Shown: piece after piece, positions 45,953 through 59,500 of the stretch
Numbering within the stretch: the first letter of the stretch is position 1
How the letters are laid out: every line of letters starts with the position of its first letter
Assembly (NCBI GenBank): GCA_016508695.1
Contig: VNKQ01000022.1
Coordinates: forward strand, 124,001 to 188,000
Source: Hyphodiscus hymeniophilus
Taxonomy: Eukaryota; Ascomycota; Leotiomycetes; Helotiales; Hyphodiscaceae
Direction of reading: 5' to 3'
Length of the DNA stretch: 64,000 bases
Program-made: the position numbers and the translations under genes
The notes under the pieces: generated by a model
What the model was told of the DNA's origin: nothing
The model's input: the letters and a program-made list of their open reading frames with translations, nothing else
Databases searched by the model: none

Positions 45953-46320
45953 GAGTTAAGCTATTTCAACTCTACTTCTAGTTACTTTAACTCTTAGGGG
46001 GTATACCTAGAAACGCACGTGCCTAGAGAGATACTTTCTCTATTAAAATATAGTGGGTTAGGGTTAGTGATTAGGGTTAATTCCGGGGGGTTAGGGGGTA
46101 ATAAGAGCCTCTTATATAGGGATATTTTTTTTATTAATATTATTTCTTATAATTATATTTGGTTATATTTTGAGTAAAATATTAAAGGTTAAGGTAGGTA
46201 GTTATAGAGTTTTAATATTACCGCACAAGCGTAAATTTACTATATATACTATAGTGTATATAACTAATAAGGACTAATAGAGTTAAAGTAGCCGGGAGTA
46301 GAGTTAAAATAGCTTAACCC
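45953..46320. mobile_element. Short family-3 TIR element, 368 bp, 8-bp TSD TTGTTTTA, inside another TIR
   Basis: Starts GAGTTAAGCTATTTCAACTC and ends ...AGCTTAACCC. Exact flanks TTGTTTTA at 45945-45952 and 46321-46328. The target is the conserved right terminal repeat of a family-2 element (AAGTTGTTTTAG...), which is thus split: the part before is at 45,912-45,952 and the outermost bases follow at 46,321-46,338. Confidence 0.85.
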
Positions 46321-46868
46321 TTGTTTTAGTCTAACTCTTGACATAGCTAGGAGTAGAGTAGAAATAGCTTAACCTATTTAAAAAAAAGTAGTTATTATAA
46401 GCTAAAAACAATATTAGTAAGCATTCTTTAGTGTTCTCTACTAATAAGAAAATCTCGATTTGTTTTGGGACTAAATTCTAGTCACGTGACTTAATTAGAC
46501 CGCAGTGAGACTTAAGCTTAAACCCAAGTCAAACTTAAGTCGGATTAAAACTAAGCTAAGTTTAAACCTAGACTTAAACTCAAGTTCGACTTAAGTAAAT
46601 CTAAGTTTAAACTAAAGTTAGATTGAATCTAAATTGAGTTAAGTCATACGCTTTTAAGACACATTATAAAAAAAGATTTACTCTTTATTTGACTTAAGCT
46701 AGTTTAAATCGGACCCAAATTAGAGCTAAGCCAAATTAGGACTAGCTTAAATCCGACTTAGGTCAGACCCAAGTAAAATCGCATTTCGCCTATAAGTATT
46801 ATAACTATTATAACTACTTATAGTCGGAACACTTAGTAATCGAATCGAGTCTAAACCCGATTTAAATA

Positions 46869-47792
46869 GGGACGGGGCTATTTCAACTTGCTTCCCGGCT
46901 AATTTAACTTTTCGGGGGTATAATTAATTACCTCGCTTACTCATACTAATTTATATACGCATACAAGGCTAACCTATATACTATAAACAACTATAATATA
47001 TCCTTATTTCTTTAGCCTTTACTCTTCCCTAGGTTATAAGTATACGATTCGATAGTCTCTTAGCTTTAAGTTGTTTTACTATTATATAATTTAGGAGTAT
47101 AAGGCAAATAGGAGAGTAATCTAACTAGCTAATGTATATTATTACTAGTATTATAATAGGCCTATAATTAATACTTTTACCTCTTCTCTTATATTAGAGG
47201 TTTTAAGACTTATTCTTAACCCTATATAAATTAAGGGGAAAAGTAAACCCCGCAGTATATTAGGAGGAGTATTACGTATTACTAAATCGAGTACTCGAAA
47301 GTATTCCTTAGCCTTCGAATTGCCTCCCTCCTTTGCTCTTATAATCCTTAAGCGACCTAAATCACTAACTAAGCAAGTGTTTATTGTTTATTTACCTAGG
47401 CCTAAATTAACCGACTTTTATTGCCCTAGTAATAGCGCAAATAATAAAGGGATATATCGATTAATATAAGGCTAATATATTAAGGGAAAAGGGGTATATA
47501 AGGGGGATTTCTTCTATATATAAAGACAATTGCCTTAAAGACATAGTGATAATTATAAGGAGTATATTATAAGAGAAAGTAATTAAAGGAGAAGGGTTTA
47601 AAGGTTATATGTAAGATAAAGAGTATAAGTTAGATCCGGATTATAATTTTAATAAGTTAATATAATAGTATATATTGCGTACTCTTATGCGTATACTAAT
47701 TAGTATAGTGGGGGAAGCTTCCTATAGATATACCTATAAGTAGGGTTAAACAAGTTAAATTAGCTAGAAAGCAAGTTGAAATAGCCCGTCCC
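46869..47792. mobile_element. Family-1-like TIR element, 924 bp, 8-bp TSD with one mismatch
   Basis: Starts GGGACGGGGCTATTTCAACT and ends ...TTGAAATAGCCCGTCCC. Flanks are TTTAAATA (46861-46868) and TCTAAATA (47793-47800), 7 of 8 identical, the difference being a C/T transition. The TIR is intermediate between families 1 and 3 (family-1 spacing, family-3 ATTTC core). No coding capacity. Confidence 0.85.
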
Positions 47793-50700
47793 TCTAAATA
47801 AGGCTTAAGTTAAGTTTATTTTTTGGAAAAGTATAAGTCCGGTTTAAACTCGAGTTAGATTTAAGTTGAGTTTGAGTTGGGTTTAGTTTGAATTAAATTT
47901 AACTTTTAAATAAAATTTAAAGATTAATTTAAACCTAGTTTAAAACCCTAGTATTATAAAACTAATTATCAATAGTGCTTAGTAAGCCCGTTAAACTTCG
48001 GGTAAACTTCGGATAAACTTTAGACTTAAATTTTAATAAAGAAAAAAAAATCAAGGTTTTACTTAAAAAATTAAAGTTTATATAGTAATTTTTGCTTAAG
48101 CTCTAGCTCGCTTAATATCTACTCTAAAAAGTTTAAAATAGCAAAATCACGTGATTTGGGCCGACATTATTCTATAGGCGGCTATTACTCGCTTAACTCT
48201 TAATACTACAAATAGAAAAAAGTACTTAAGTAAAAAAAAAGAAAAAGAAAAAAACTTATTAATAGTTTAAGCCCAGGACTAATTAGGCTTAAATTAGGTT
48301 TGAGTTTTAGGCTGAACCGATTTACTACTAATTTGAGTAAAAGTTAAACCTACTTAGAGGTACTTAGCCAAGGGTTTAATCTCTAGCTAATACCTGACTA
48401 ATACTTGATTAAGCTAGGCTTAAAGTTTAAAGCCTAATTGGATCTAAATCTGGCCTAGTTCTAATAAGGTTTAAATAGCTTAACACACTTTTTTGTTAAT
48501 TATATAACTAATTTATTTTCTATCAAAAAACTATTAATTTAATCGACGTCGCTTATTCCTTCTAGAAATAGCTTTATAACTCCTAGGTTCTCAGCCCTAT
48601 ATAGGCGCATCTAAACCTACTCCTTTAGTACGATAATAGTATTATCGCCAGGCGAAAATAAGGGGATTACCCCTAAAAACCACGAAAACAATAATTTTTC
48701 GCCCTCTCTTCTAATTAATACTAATTAATTTAATAATCTAGAAATACTAAATAACACTAATATAGGGTCTTTTATACTTATTAGACCTAGACTTATTAGG
48801 CTATCTAATCCCTCTTACATAATATTTAACACTTCTTTTAACCCCTTGAATTTAATTAACTTTAACCCTTAATTCCTAATTAAGCTAGTTTACCGCCTAG
48901 ATCTATTAGCCCAAATTAGACAAATTTAAGTATTAAATAATACGACTAATAACTTACCTTAAAAACATATATTTGACCTAGTTTTACTATTTAGCTAGCT
49001 AATTATAAAAGAATCTAAACTCGAAGAGCCTATATCTAATAATATACGCAATATAATCTTATAAGCTAGAGACTTAATTATTAAGGCTTATACCCTTAGT
49101 AAATTAAGAGACAAACAATTAAAACTATTAGACTTAATAGAGGTTTTTTACAAATATATAGAACTTAGCCGAATTAGGTATACTTTTTCGATTCTAATTA
49201 CTTAAATACCTAGCTAATTTAAAACAAACTAGCCGGAAAATCGATTTTTAAGCTAATAACTAGCCAAATTAGATAACTTGGGCTAATATAGCCAAAATTA
49301 CTAAAATTATTACCTAGTAACTTAACTAAATCGGGTTTTAAGCTAACTCTAAATACTAGCTTAAACCCGATTAAACTAACCTAGCCAAACGTCCTAAATT
49401 AGACTAAAGTAACTAACCTAAAGAAGGATAAGGCTAGAACTAATAATAATTAAAAGACTATTAGCTCTAGCTTTAGAAATAAGATTAAGGAAGATTATAA
49501 GCTAGCCTTTTCTAGAAGATATACCCTTTTATAAGTATAGAATATCTGGGCAAACGAATCCTCCCTTATTATTATAGTATATAATTATTTGAATATTACT
49601 TTTAATACAAATAATATAAAGGCCTAATAATCTTAGCTGTCTCTTTATTAATTAAGGGTAACTTAGTAATTACTATTATAATAGAATTTAATATAGATTT
49701 CCTAGTATTAAACAAAGCTATTATTAAGGAGGTACTTCTCTTTTTAAGTAGGTAATATATAAAAAGGAGAACTATAATATAAAGTCGCTATATATAGAAT
49801 ACTTTTTTGGGAGTTTAATACTCTAAAAGGAATAGACCTAATAGTCTCTAGAATAAAGATATTTAATAAGGATTTAAATCTTATTAGATATTCTTATTAG
49901 GCTATATTAAAAGAGATATATAACTCTAGCATAGTATAGTATATAAGTACTATTATAATAGCTTTCCCAACCAAAGAGTAGGCTAATAAAGCTATTTCTA
50001 ATAGACTTTATATAATTAAAACTTTTACTAAAGTAATTAAGTATATAGCTACTCCTAGTATTACGCAATATATTAAATGCATAGGGTTTAGTTATTCTAA
50101 TCTACTTTGTAAAAGGGAGGTTAAGTATATTCTATATACTAAAAACTATAGCCTAAACTAGTATAAATGCCTTATTTACAAAATTAAAAGTACTAAATAT
50201 ATATATTTAGCCCCTAAATTGTTAATTGTAATAATATTAGCTACTACTTAGTTAATTTAAAGCTTTATAATATATACTTTGTAATTAAGAATAAAGCTAT
50301 TAGCCCCTTTATTAATAATAATAAGTAAAGTCCTATAAATTAATATTAATAAGAGCTTTAATACTATAGAGAATATACTATAATTAGCTATAAAGCTTAA
50401 TATTAAGATATTAGTTATTTAGGAGCCTTAAACTATTTAAAACTAGCTTAATAGTACCTATAGGTCTATTAATTACTAAGCGTTTAGTCAAATTCTTCTA
50501 AAGTATAGTACTTATAGACTTAGAACTCTATTCTATATATCTAAGGACATTAGAGCTAGTCTAGCACCTAACTTACTACAAGACCCTAATTATATTACAC
50601 TAGACTTAATAAACCTAAACTATTAAGTAGTTAATATCTATAATATTCTTACGCTAATATACTAAATATATTCAAATTACTTAAAGAATAGGCTTATTAC

Positions 50701-51249
50701 TTACTTCCTTATATATAAATACTATTATATTAGGGAACTTTAATATATATTATTTATAATAGGACCCCTTAGTATTATAAAGCGCTAATTTAAGCCATTT
50801 ATTAGATCTTATTAGGTTATACTCCTTAAGCCTATTAAATACCCTAGGGGAAGACACCTTTTATAGACCTAATATATTTATTCCTTTCGTCTTAGACCTT
50901 ATGCTAGTTACTTAAAAATAATAAATAAAATCAAAGATTAGCAAGTTATATCTAATCTAGGTTTAGATTATTATAGGGTATTATTTACTATTTATAGTAA
51001 TAAAGGTAGCTTAAACATAGCTAATTTAGCCGAGTTAAGATTTAATACAAAAAAAGCAAACTAAGACTAGTTTAAATCCGACTTAATTTACAAGTCTACT
51101 AATTTAAAAATTAAGTTAAATTTAAGCTAAGCCCAAATGCCTAAGTTAAATCTAAACCAATTAAATCTTAACGCTTTAGCTAAAGAGTTTATTACCTTAA
51201 TAATAAAAGTAGCTAATAATAATATATTTAAGGTTACTAAGTTAATATA

Positions 51250-52405
51250 GGGATAAGTTATTTTAACTCTAATACTAGCTATTTCAACTCTTAGGGGGTA
51301 TACTTACTATATACCTAGAAAAGTATATGCCTAAAGATACTTTCTCTATTAAAATATAACGGGTTAGGGTTAGTACTATAGTTAAGGTTAGTTTTAGGGG
51401 AGTTAAGGAGTAATAAAAGGGGCGGGCTAAAACAACTTGCCTCCCGGCTAAACTAACTTATTTAAACCTACTTATAGGTATATATCTAGGAAGCTTCTTT
51501 TATTATACTAACTAATATATATATAAAAGTATAAAATATATACTATTATACTAACTTATTAATATTATAATCCGGATCTAACTTATATTCCTTATTTTAT
51601 ATATAACCTTTAAACTCTTTCCTTTCGATTACCTTCTCTTATAATATATTCCCTATAATTATTATTACGTCTTTAAGGCAATCGTCTTTATATATAAAAG
51701 AAATCCCCCTTATATAACCCCTCTCTCTTCTTATACCTAGCTTATATTAATTAATATACCCCTTTATTATTTGCGCTAATATAAGAGTAATAGAACTATC
51801 TTAATTTAGGCCTAAATAGACGATAAATACTAGTTTAGTCAGAGACTTAGGTCACTTAAGGATTATAGGGGCTAAGGAGGGGAGAAGTTCAAAGGCTAAG
51901 GGGTATTATTAAGTACTTAATTCGGCCACTCGTAATACTCCTCCTAGTATACCGCGAGGTCTACCTTTCCCTTATATACGTATAGGGTTAAGATTAGGCG
52001 TTGAAAACTCTATATTAAAGGCTAAAGAGTAAAGGCAAAAGAATATAAGGATATATTGTCTTTGTTTATAGTATATATTTTAGCCTTATATACGCATACA
52101 AATTAGTATAAGTAAGCGAGGGTGTTAAGTATACCCCCGAAAAGTTAATTTAGCCGGGAGGCAAGTTGTTTTAGCCCGCCCCTAATAAAAGCCCCCTATA
52201 TAAGGATATCTTTTTTATTTATATTATTTCTTATAATTATATTTGGTTATATTTTAAGTAGAATATTAAAGGTAGCTAGTAGTTATAATAGTTTTAATAT
52301 TCTTATATAGGCGCAAACTTACTATGCATACTATAGTATATAACTAGTAGGGACTAGTAGAATTGAAATAGCTAGTATTAGAGTTGAAATAAGGTAGCTT
52401 ATCCC
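51250..52405. mobile_element. Family-3 TIR element, 384 bp net, 8-bp TSD TTAATATA, hosting another element
   Basis: Starts GGGATAAGTTATTTTAACTC and ends ...TAGCTTATCCC, with exact flanks TTAATATA at 51242-51249 and 52406-52413. It contains the 764-bp family-2 element at 51419-52182; removing it and one target copy leaves 384 bp, matching the other short family-3 copies. It is itself inserted in the LINE. Confidence 0.88.
51419..52182. mobile_element. Family-2 TIR element, 764 bp, 8-bp TSD TAATAAAA
   Basis: Starts GGGGCGGGCTAAAACAACTT and ends ...AAGTTGTTTTAGCCCGCCCC, with exact flanks TAATAAAA at 51411-51418 and 52183-52190. It lies inside the family-3 element at 51250-52405, and the uninterrupted target (GAGTAATAAGAGCC-type) exists in the family-3 copy near 46,100. 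Few transitions in the TIRs suggest a comparatively recent insertion. Confidence 0.9.
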
Positions 52406-53321
52406 TTAATATAAATTGAACCCTAGTAAAACGATTAGCTTAAAGCCTTAAGAAAGATAATATATTATTTTAGAACAAGCTATTTTAACTCTAATGCCGG
52501 CTATTTCAACTTTATTAGTCCCAGATTGTTTTTATACTTATATATATCTAGTAAGCTCTACTTACTATATAAATTTATATATGCATTAAAAGTATATAAT
52601 ATATATTATTATACTAACTTATTAAAATTATAATCTAAATTTAACTTATATTTACTATCTTATATATAACCCTTAAAAGATTTTATTATTATAACTTTAA
52701 CCTCTTATATTACTTTCCTTTATAATATATCTCTTATAATAACTATTACGTCTTTAAGGCAATTATTTTTATATATAAAAGAAATCCCCCTTATATAACC
52801 TCTTTCCCTTCTTATACCTAGCTTATATTAATTAATATACCCCTTTATTATTTATACTATTATAAGGGTAATAAAACTATCTCGATTTAACTTAGAATAA
52901 ATAATAAATACTAGTTTAATAAGAGACTTAAGTTACTTAAGAATTATAAGAGTTAAGGAAAGGAGGAGTTTAAAGGCTAAGAGTAATCGTTAAGTACTCG
53001 ATTTAGTAATATATAATACTTCTCCTAATATACTATAGGGTTTACCTTTCTCTTATATATATATAAGGTTAAGAATAAGTCTTAAAACCTATAGTATAAG
53101 AAAGGGATTAAGAGTATTAGTTATAGGCCTCTTATAATATTAGTAATAATATATATTAGTTACTTAGTAAGATTACTCTCTTATTAGATTTATATTCTTA
53201 TATTATATAAAAACAAGGTAAGCCAAGTAACTATCGAATTATATACTAATAACTACTAAGAAGAGCAGGACTACTCGCAACTTCGCAAGTAACTTAGTAT
53301 ACTTAAGAGGCACTAGTATAT

Positions 53322-54079
53322 GTGTTTGACCGGGGTTAACCTAGTTTACTTATAAATATACTAAAGATTATTTTCAAATTAAACCGGAATTAACTAGGGT
53401 TGACTAAGGTTAACCCGGGTTGACCTGGGTTGACCAAGGTTAACTATACTATTAATAGTAAATTAGTAAAAATTTGAAGTTTAATCTGCGAAACGGGTTA
53501 AACTAGTTTAAAAAGTTAACCCAGTTTAAATTAAGTTTAAATGAAATTTAAAAAAAACTTTTTTTTAAGATATTTATTTATTATAATTTAGCCTATTTAG
53601 GTTAGTAGCTAGCCTCCCTAGTAGTATTTTTCCTGTTTTAACCGAATTTGTAACTCGCTTAAATTTAGCGTTAAAATTAGGCTAGTTATAGCTTAATCGA
53701 AAAATTTAAACTTAATTTAATTAAGGAAGTTACTCTTAATCGCACTTTCCTTAATTACACACTTAATCAAAATAGCTTATTTTAACTTATATTTAAAATA
53801 TATAATATATACTAATATAGCTCTTTTTATATTGATAATTATATAGGTTAATAATTAAGTTTTCAGAAGGATCACGTGACTTTGCAAAGTCACGTGATTA
53901 GTAACTATAGACGCTAATTAAACGAAGGCTAAACTTACGCTTAAACCTAGTTAAACTAATATTAACCTAATTAAACTTGGTTAACCCGGGTTAGCCCGGG
54001 TTAACTAGAGTTAAATCCTAACCTTTATATAATATATAAGTTAGCCTTATATTAAACTTGGCCAGCCCTAGTCAAACAC
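53322..54079. mobile_element. Candidate element with GTGTTTGAC ends and GGTTGACC/GGTTAACC subterminal repeats
   Basis: The ends GTGTTTGACCGGGG (53,322) and its near-inverse ...CCCTAGTCAAACAC (54,079) form short inverted repeats. Inside each end are several copies of GGGTTGACC, GGTTAACC and GGGTTAGCC-like 9-mers, an arrangement seen in DNA transposons. Near its right third is the 28-bp palindrome listed below. I could not define a clean target duplication (TAGTA is shared by both flanks). About 758 bp, no coding capacity. Confidence 0.5.
53871..53898. repeat. Perfect 28-bp palindrome with two CACGTG cores
   Basis: Half-site ATCACGTGACTTTG is followed directly by its exact complement CAAAGTCACGTGAT, giving a spacer-free palindrome in otherwise degenerate DNA. 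It can form a cruciform or hairpin. Its survival without a single transition in this mutated region is notable. Confidence 0.95.
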
Positions 54080-54169
54080 TTAGTAGTGGGCCCCTAAGTA
54101 CTCTAGGAGTATTACATCTTCTCTAACGTAAAGCTATAAACTAATTAAAGAACTATAATAAAGAGAGGT

Positions 54170-55055
54170 ATATTAACTCGTGTCTTTAGTTATAGTTTCT
54201 ATTAAGCTAATATTATTATTATACCTTAATATTACAAATCCTAGAAGTATTATAAGTATATAAAGACACTTCTTAAGTCTTTATTCTCTTATTGTAAATA
54301 TAACTTAAATATAATATAATAACCTTTAATAAGACTATAAATAATAACTTTAAAGTAAAAGTTTTAATCGACCTAATATATAATAATCTTTTCTTTTTAT
54401 AAGTATAATTAAGTCTTTTTATAATAACTTATAACTTAAAAAAAAAAGTAACCCTTATTTCTTTTAACTTATTATTATACTACTTTTTTAAACTTATATT
54501 GGAAAGTAATATATTCTAGGCTCTAAGAAATAACTAGAATAAAGAGTATCTCTTTACTTTATTATTCTAGTCTTTAATTAGACTTAAAAAGAATTTTTCA
54601 ATTTTAGCTAGTATATTTATATTTATATACTATTTATAAAGAATATAGTTTAATTATAAGAATTATATATTAATATACTTTATTAGAGTTAGTTCTTTAT
54701 TAATTACTATAGAAACTAACTCTTTAATTATATTTTAAGTTATAATATTATAGAGTTATTATAATATCTACTTATAATCGACTTTCTTTTTAGTTAAAAG
54801 AAAAACTACTCTTACTTAAATAATCTTATTATTCCTTATTATTATATATATATTAAGTAATAATATATTAAATTAGTCTATTTTATAAGTATAATTAAAT
54901 AAAAAAATATTAGAATACTACTTTTATAAGTTAAGAAAAAAGAGGTATAAGAAAAAGAGTTAGATTAGTATATTAATTAAAGGGTTTATATTAAATATAA
55001 AGTTAAAGCCGCCCTTTTAAAGTTCTTAGTAAATCGTTAGTATTATATATAAAAG
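54170..55055. mobile_element. Block Y: inverted copy of block X without the family-1 insertion
   Basis: Reverse-complement match to 42,296-44,040. At about 55,020-55,050 the sequence passes straight through the position where block X carries the family-1 element, so it serves as the empty site. It lies inside the long family-3 element. All frames are broken and no domain is recognisable. Confidence 0.6.
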
Positions 55056-56505
55056 AACCTTTATTAATATACTTTAAGTAGCTATTCTATTAAAGTAAGC
55101 TTATTAAGCTAATAAAGATATATTACTTATATAAGGTTTAAAATATCCTTTTAAGAGAATATAACTATAGGTTTCTCTTATTAAACAACTATTAATATTA
55201 ATATATTATTAAGACTTATAGTAGTTAAGTTCTTAACTTAAGTAATTATCTCTAAGTCTAAAGTAATAATTTAGTAAGTAAAATAAGTAAAAAGTATTAT
55301 AAACGGTTTATAATTATATATTTCTTTTAATATTACTAGTTCTTATTATTTTAAGATAGTATTTTTCTCTAATATAACCTTTATCTTATAATTATACTTT
55401 TTATTATAAGTATTTTTATATCGCTTTAATTTGTATATAATAAGGTTTTTAGGCTTTAATTATAGCTTACTAAATTAATTATAAATATATATAATTTACT
55501 TTAGTTTAATATTGCGTTTATAAAGAGTATACTTATTAGCTCTAATATATTATTTAATAATAGTAACTATAATAAAAAGATTAATATAAACTATTATAGA
55601 GAAAAAGGGCTTATAAGTCTTAAATATATTTATTACGAAGGTTATAAGTTAATAAAGATATATTAATTTTAATAAGTAATATAAATTATACTTGCTCTTA
55701 TATACAAAATAATATAGAGAAGCAAGCTTACTAGGTATACCCCCGAAGAGTTAAAATAGCTGGTATTAGAGTTGAAATAGCTTGTCCTATTATTTTTGTT
55801 ATAAGGCTAAAGTATCGAATTATTCTCTATATAAAGAAGAACTCCTAGATACTAAAAACTACTACTTTAACTCTATTAAAAAAGCTAAACTAGAGTACTA
55901 GAATACCTTCTTAGAAAGAAAAGATTTATAATTAATATTTAAAGCTATATCTTATATTAAAGATACTAATAATTAACTAATCCCTAATATTTATAATAAC
56001 TAGTCTAGCGATTATAAATCGATATTTTAAGACAAATATAATATATTTAGAAATACGCTATTTCCTTCCTTACTTAGCTTTAGACTAGTTAGCCTAAATA
56101 ATTACTAAGCTAGTAAGGAATAAAACTAGCCAATTTTTTCGAGAATAAAGGTAAAAGATACCTATATAATTAAAATAAAAGGGAAATCCCTTAGACCCGA
56201 TTTAATTACTTAAGAAATTATAGTCTAAGCTTATTTAACTATTCTAAACGTCTTTTATAATATATACTCTATACTTATAAATAAAGGCTATTACCTAAAA
56301 GTCTAGAAACAAGCTACTAGCTTTATACTTAAGAAACCTAAAAAACTAAATTATAATTAGCCTAAAGCTTATAAAGTAATATCCCTTTTAAATTGCCTAG
56401 GCAAGGTCTCTAAAGGTATATTAGCTAAGCGCCTAAGTTATTTAGTTAAAACTACTAAGCTTTTAAACCCTATTTAGATAGGGTCTAAGCTATATAAATT
56501 AGTCA

Positions 56506-59500
56506 GGGACGGGCTATAACAACTTACCTTCCGGCTAAAACAACTTAGTTAACCCTACTTATAAGTATATATTTAGAAAGCTTTCCTTACTATACTAATT
56601 TATATATATATAAGAGCGTGTAATATATACTATTATATTAACTAAGTATAATCCGGATTTAACTTATACTCCTTATTTTAAGTATAACCCTTAAAAGGTT
56701 CTATTTTTAAGGTTTAACTTTAACTTCTTATATTATTTGCCTTTATAATATATCTCTTATAATTATTACTACGTCTTTAAGGCAATTGTCTTTATATATA
56801 AAAGAAATTCCCCTTATATAACCTCTTTCCCTTTATATACTTAGTTTATATTAATCGATATATTCTTCTATTATCTATACTATTACTAGAGTAATAGAAC
56901 TTACTTTATTTAGGCCTAAATAAACTATAAAGACTTACCCGACTAGTAACTTAAGTCGCTTAAGGATTATAAGGGCTAAAAAGGGGGGAAGTTTAAAAAC
57001 TAAAAGTAGTTGTCGCGTACTCGATTTTATAATACGTAATACTCCTCTTAATATATTACGGGGTTTACTTTTCTCTCGAATAATAAGGATATATTAATAT
57101 TTAGTAAAGTACTTAGTTTAGTCTTACTTATATATATAAATTACTATAGCTAAGTAAGAGTATTAAGTATACCCCCGAAAAGTTGTTTTAGCTGGGAGGC
57201 AAGTTGTTATAGCCTATCTCTTTATAATATATCTCTTATAATTATTATTATATCTTTAAGGCAATTGTCTTTATATATAAAAGAAATCTCTATTATATAA
57301 CCTTTCTCCCTTTATATATTTAATTTATATTAATCGATATATCCTTTTATTATCTATATTATTACTAGGGCAATAGAACTCACTTTATTTAGGCCTAAAT
57401 AAACTATAAAAACCTATTCGACTAGTAACTTAGGTCGCTTAAGAATTATCCGTTCAGCTGCTATATAGAACGCCTAGTTTGTGCGTAGGGGAAGCGAGGT
57501 AAATTCGGCTAATAGAATTAGAGGATTTTAATTAAATTTTAGTAGGATATATAACCCTATAATTATATACTATAAAATCTCTCTTAACAACCTTTATATT
57601 TATAAACTACAACGTTGCATTACTTATAGTAATATATAGTATTAGTTCTACGACTTTCCCATTGAAAATTGGCTATAATTTGGCCTAGTGCGACTCTTTT
57701 TAGTGGGTTGTCTCTAAGTCTTAGCCCCGCGTAATATATATACTTCCTCCTCGATAAACCCTTTACTAATTTATACTTAATTACTAGAATTTTCTCACTT
57801 ATTATTAATACGAAAGAGACCTTTCTTTTGGGTGTAATTTAGCCTTTCCGGCCTCGAAATAACAAACCCTTAATTACTTATATATAAAAGTCTTTTTGCG
57901 ATTAGAATAATACCTCTCTCTCGTTTATACCACCCTTAAAATCGCCTTTTACTAGGCTAAGAAAGTAGTAATTAATAAGTAAGACTTGTAAAAGCTAGTA
58001 TTCGATTGCCTAGTGACCTCTTTTATATACTTGTCGCAAGCTAGCGTTACGGGAGGTTATATTATCGTGTTTATCTACTGCCCCTATATTATAATTATAC
58101 TTGTCGAAGAGTATTAGTATCTCTAATTCCTTTTGGGCCAAGTTTCCAAAAGGTATTCTAAAGGTTTTGGCCTTATTAGATATTTCTTTGGGTCTCTTCT
58201 ATAGACGTAAAACTAGGTCGTTACTAAATAAGGCATTAGATATTATTAATACGCAAGTATTATCTTTCTAGGCTATCTAACAAACTATTCTATCGTTAGT
58301 AAGTAATAAGTTAATAGTTCTCTATAGTATTATATCGTTTGTATTACTAGCCTTTATCGAAATAAGCTCTATAAGTACTCTAGTATTTGTCTTGTATATA
58401 CTTGTTCTACTATAGCCCTTATCCTTTAAAAGCTTAAGAAATCGAGTACTTATAAATAAGTTGTCTATTTATAAGTAATATTAATTCTTTAGTAACCTTT
58501 TAAGAAGCTTTAAAGCTATAGCTTGTGTCTTATTTCTACCTCTTTTAGTCTTAGTATTACCTTTTAGTTTAGGCGGGCATTTAGTATCTAGAGGACCCCC
58601 TTTCCTCTTAGGCACGTGAAAATTCTAAGCTAATAGGAAGCTTCTTTGCGCTATTCCCCAAACCTTAAATCTAGTAGGTATTAGTTTATTTAGAATAGTA
58701 GTTGTATATATAAAGTGCCCCTTAAATTGGACTATTATCTCGTTAATAGCCACGTTAATACTAGGCCTCTAAACCTTAAGAGAAACTTCTTAAAAGTAAT
58801 CCGAAAGTAGTTTAACTTATAAAGTATATTAGTATTTAATTTCTAAGTAATTAGGTTAAGAATAAGAATAGTATTACTAGCCTTCTTATAGGGTCCGGAT
58901 GCATTAATACTATAGTATTAGAACCGCAAGTATAACTCTTGAAATCGATTCCTTATTATATACTTCGATATATAATAGGTAAGTAAGATCTTTAAGGTAT
59001 TCTAATAGTTAGAAATCTTATTTTCGATATAAATTATTATATAAACTCGTATGCCTAAGTAAGTATATATCTCGGATCTATATATTAGATACTAGACTTT
59101 GGCTCGATTATAAGGCTTCTTTAAGGCTTAAAGACTTCTCTAATATTTATTTATATACCGAATAAGATTATCTATTATTTTTAGAGAATAATAAAGATTA
59201 AAAAGGGAAATAGGGTCGTTACAAGATATAGTCTCGGGCAATTGAATTTTATAACTAAACTCGCGGATTTCGAGTAGTATAAAGGCAAAACTAGCTTTTT
59301 ATAATAGGGGTAAGTTAGGTCGTTTTATCGCTAGGTCTAGAGGGTTATTTTGCATATTCTCCTTTATAATTTGAAGCGTTAGTTACAGAGTTATATTAGG
59401 TAGAAGTGTGTTATTTATATGTTTATTTATAATCTAAGTTTTAGTATTCCTTTAGAATAACGTTTTTCTAGCCCCGAAAAAGACGTTCTATATAGCAGCT

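Larger units (their letters stand above)
52472..55788. mobile_element. Long family-3 element, 3.3 kb, 8-bp TSD ATTATTTT, containing block Y
   Basis: Starts AGAACAAGCTATTTTAACTC and ends ...AATAGCTTGTCCT; both ends carry G-to-A or C-to-T changes relative to GGGACGAGC. Exact flanks ATTATTTT lie at 52464-52471 and 55789-55796. The outer 300-400 bp at each side match the 683-bp family-3 copy at 45,090. The extra internal 2.6 kb contains block Y (about 54,170-55,055, inverted relative to block X) and a further insertion at 53,322-54,079. It may be a dead full-length member with the transposase region, or a short element with a later insertion. Confidence 0.75.
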
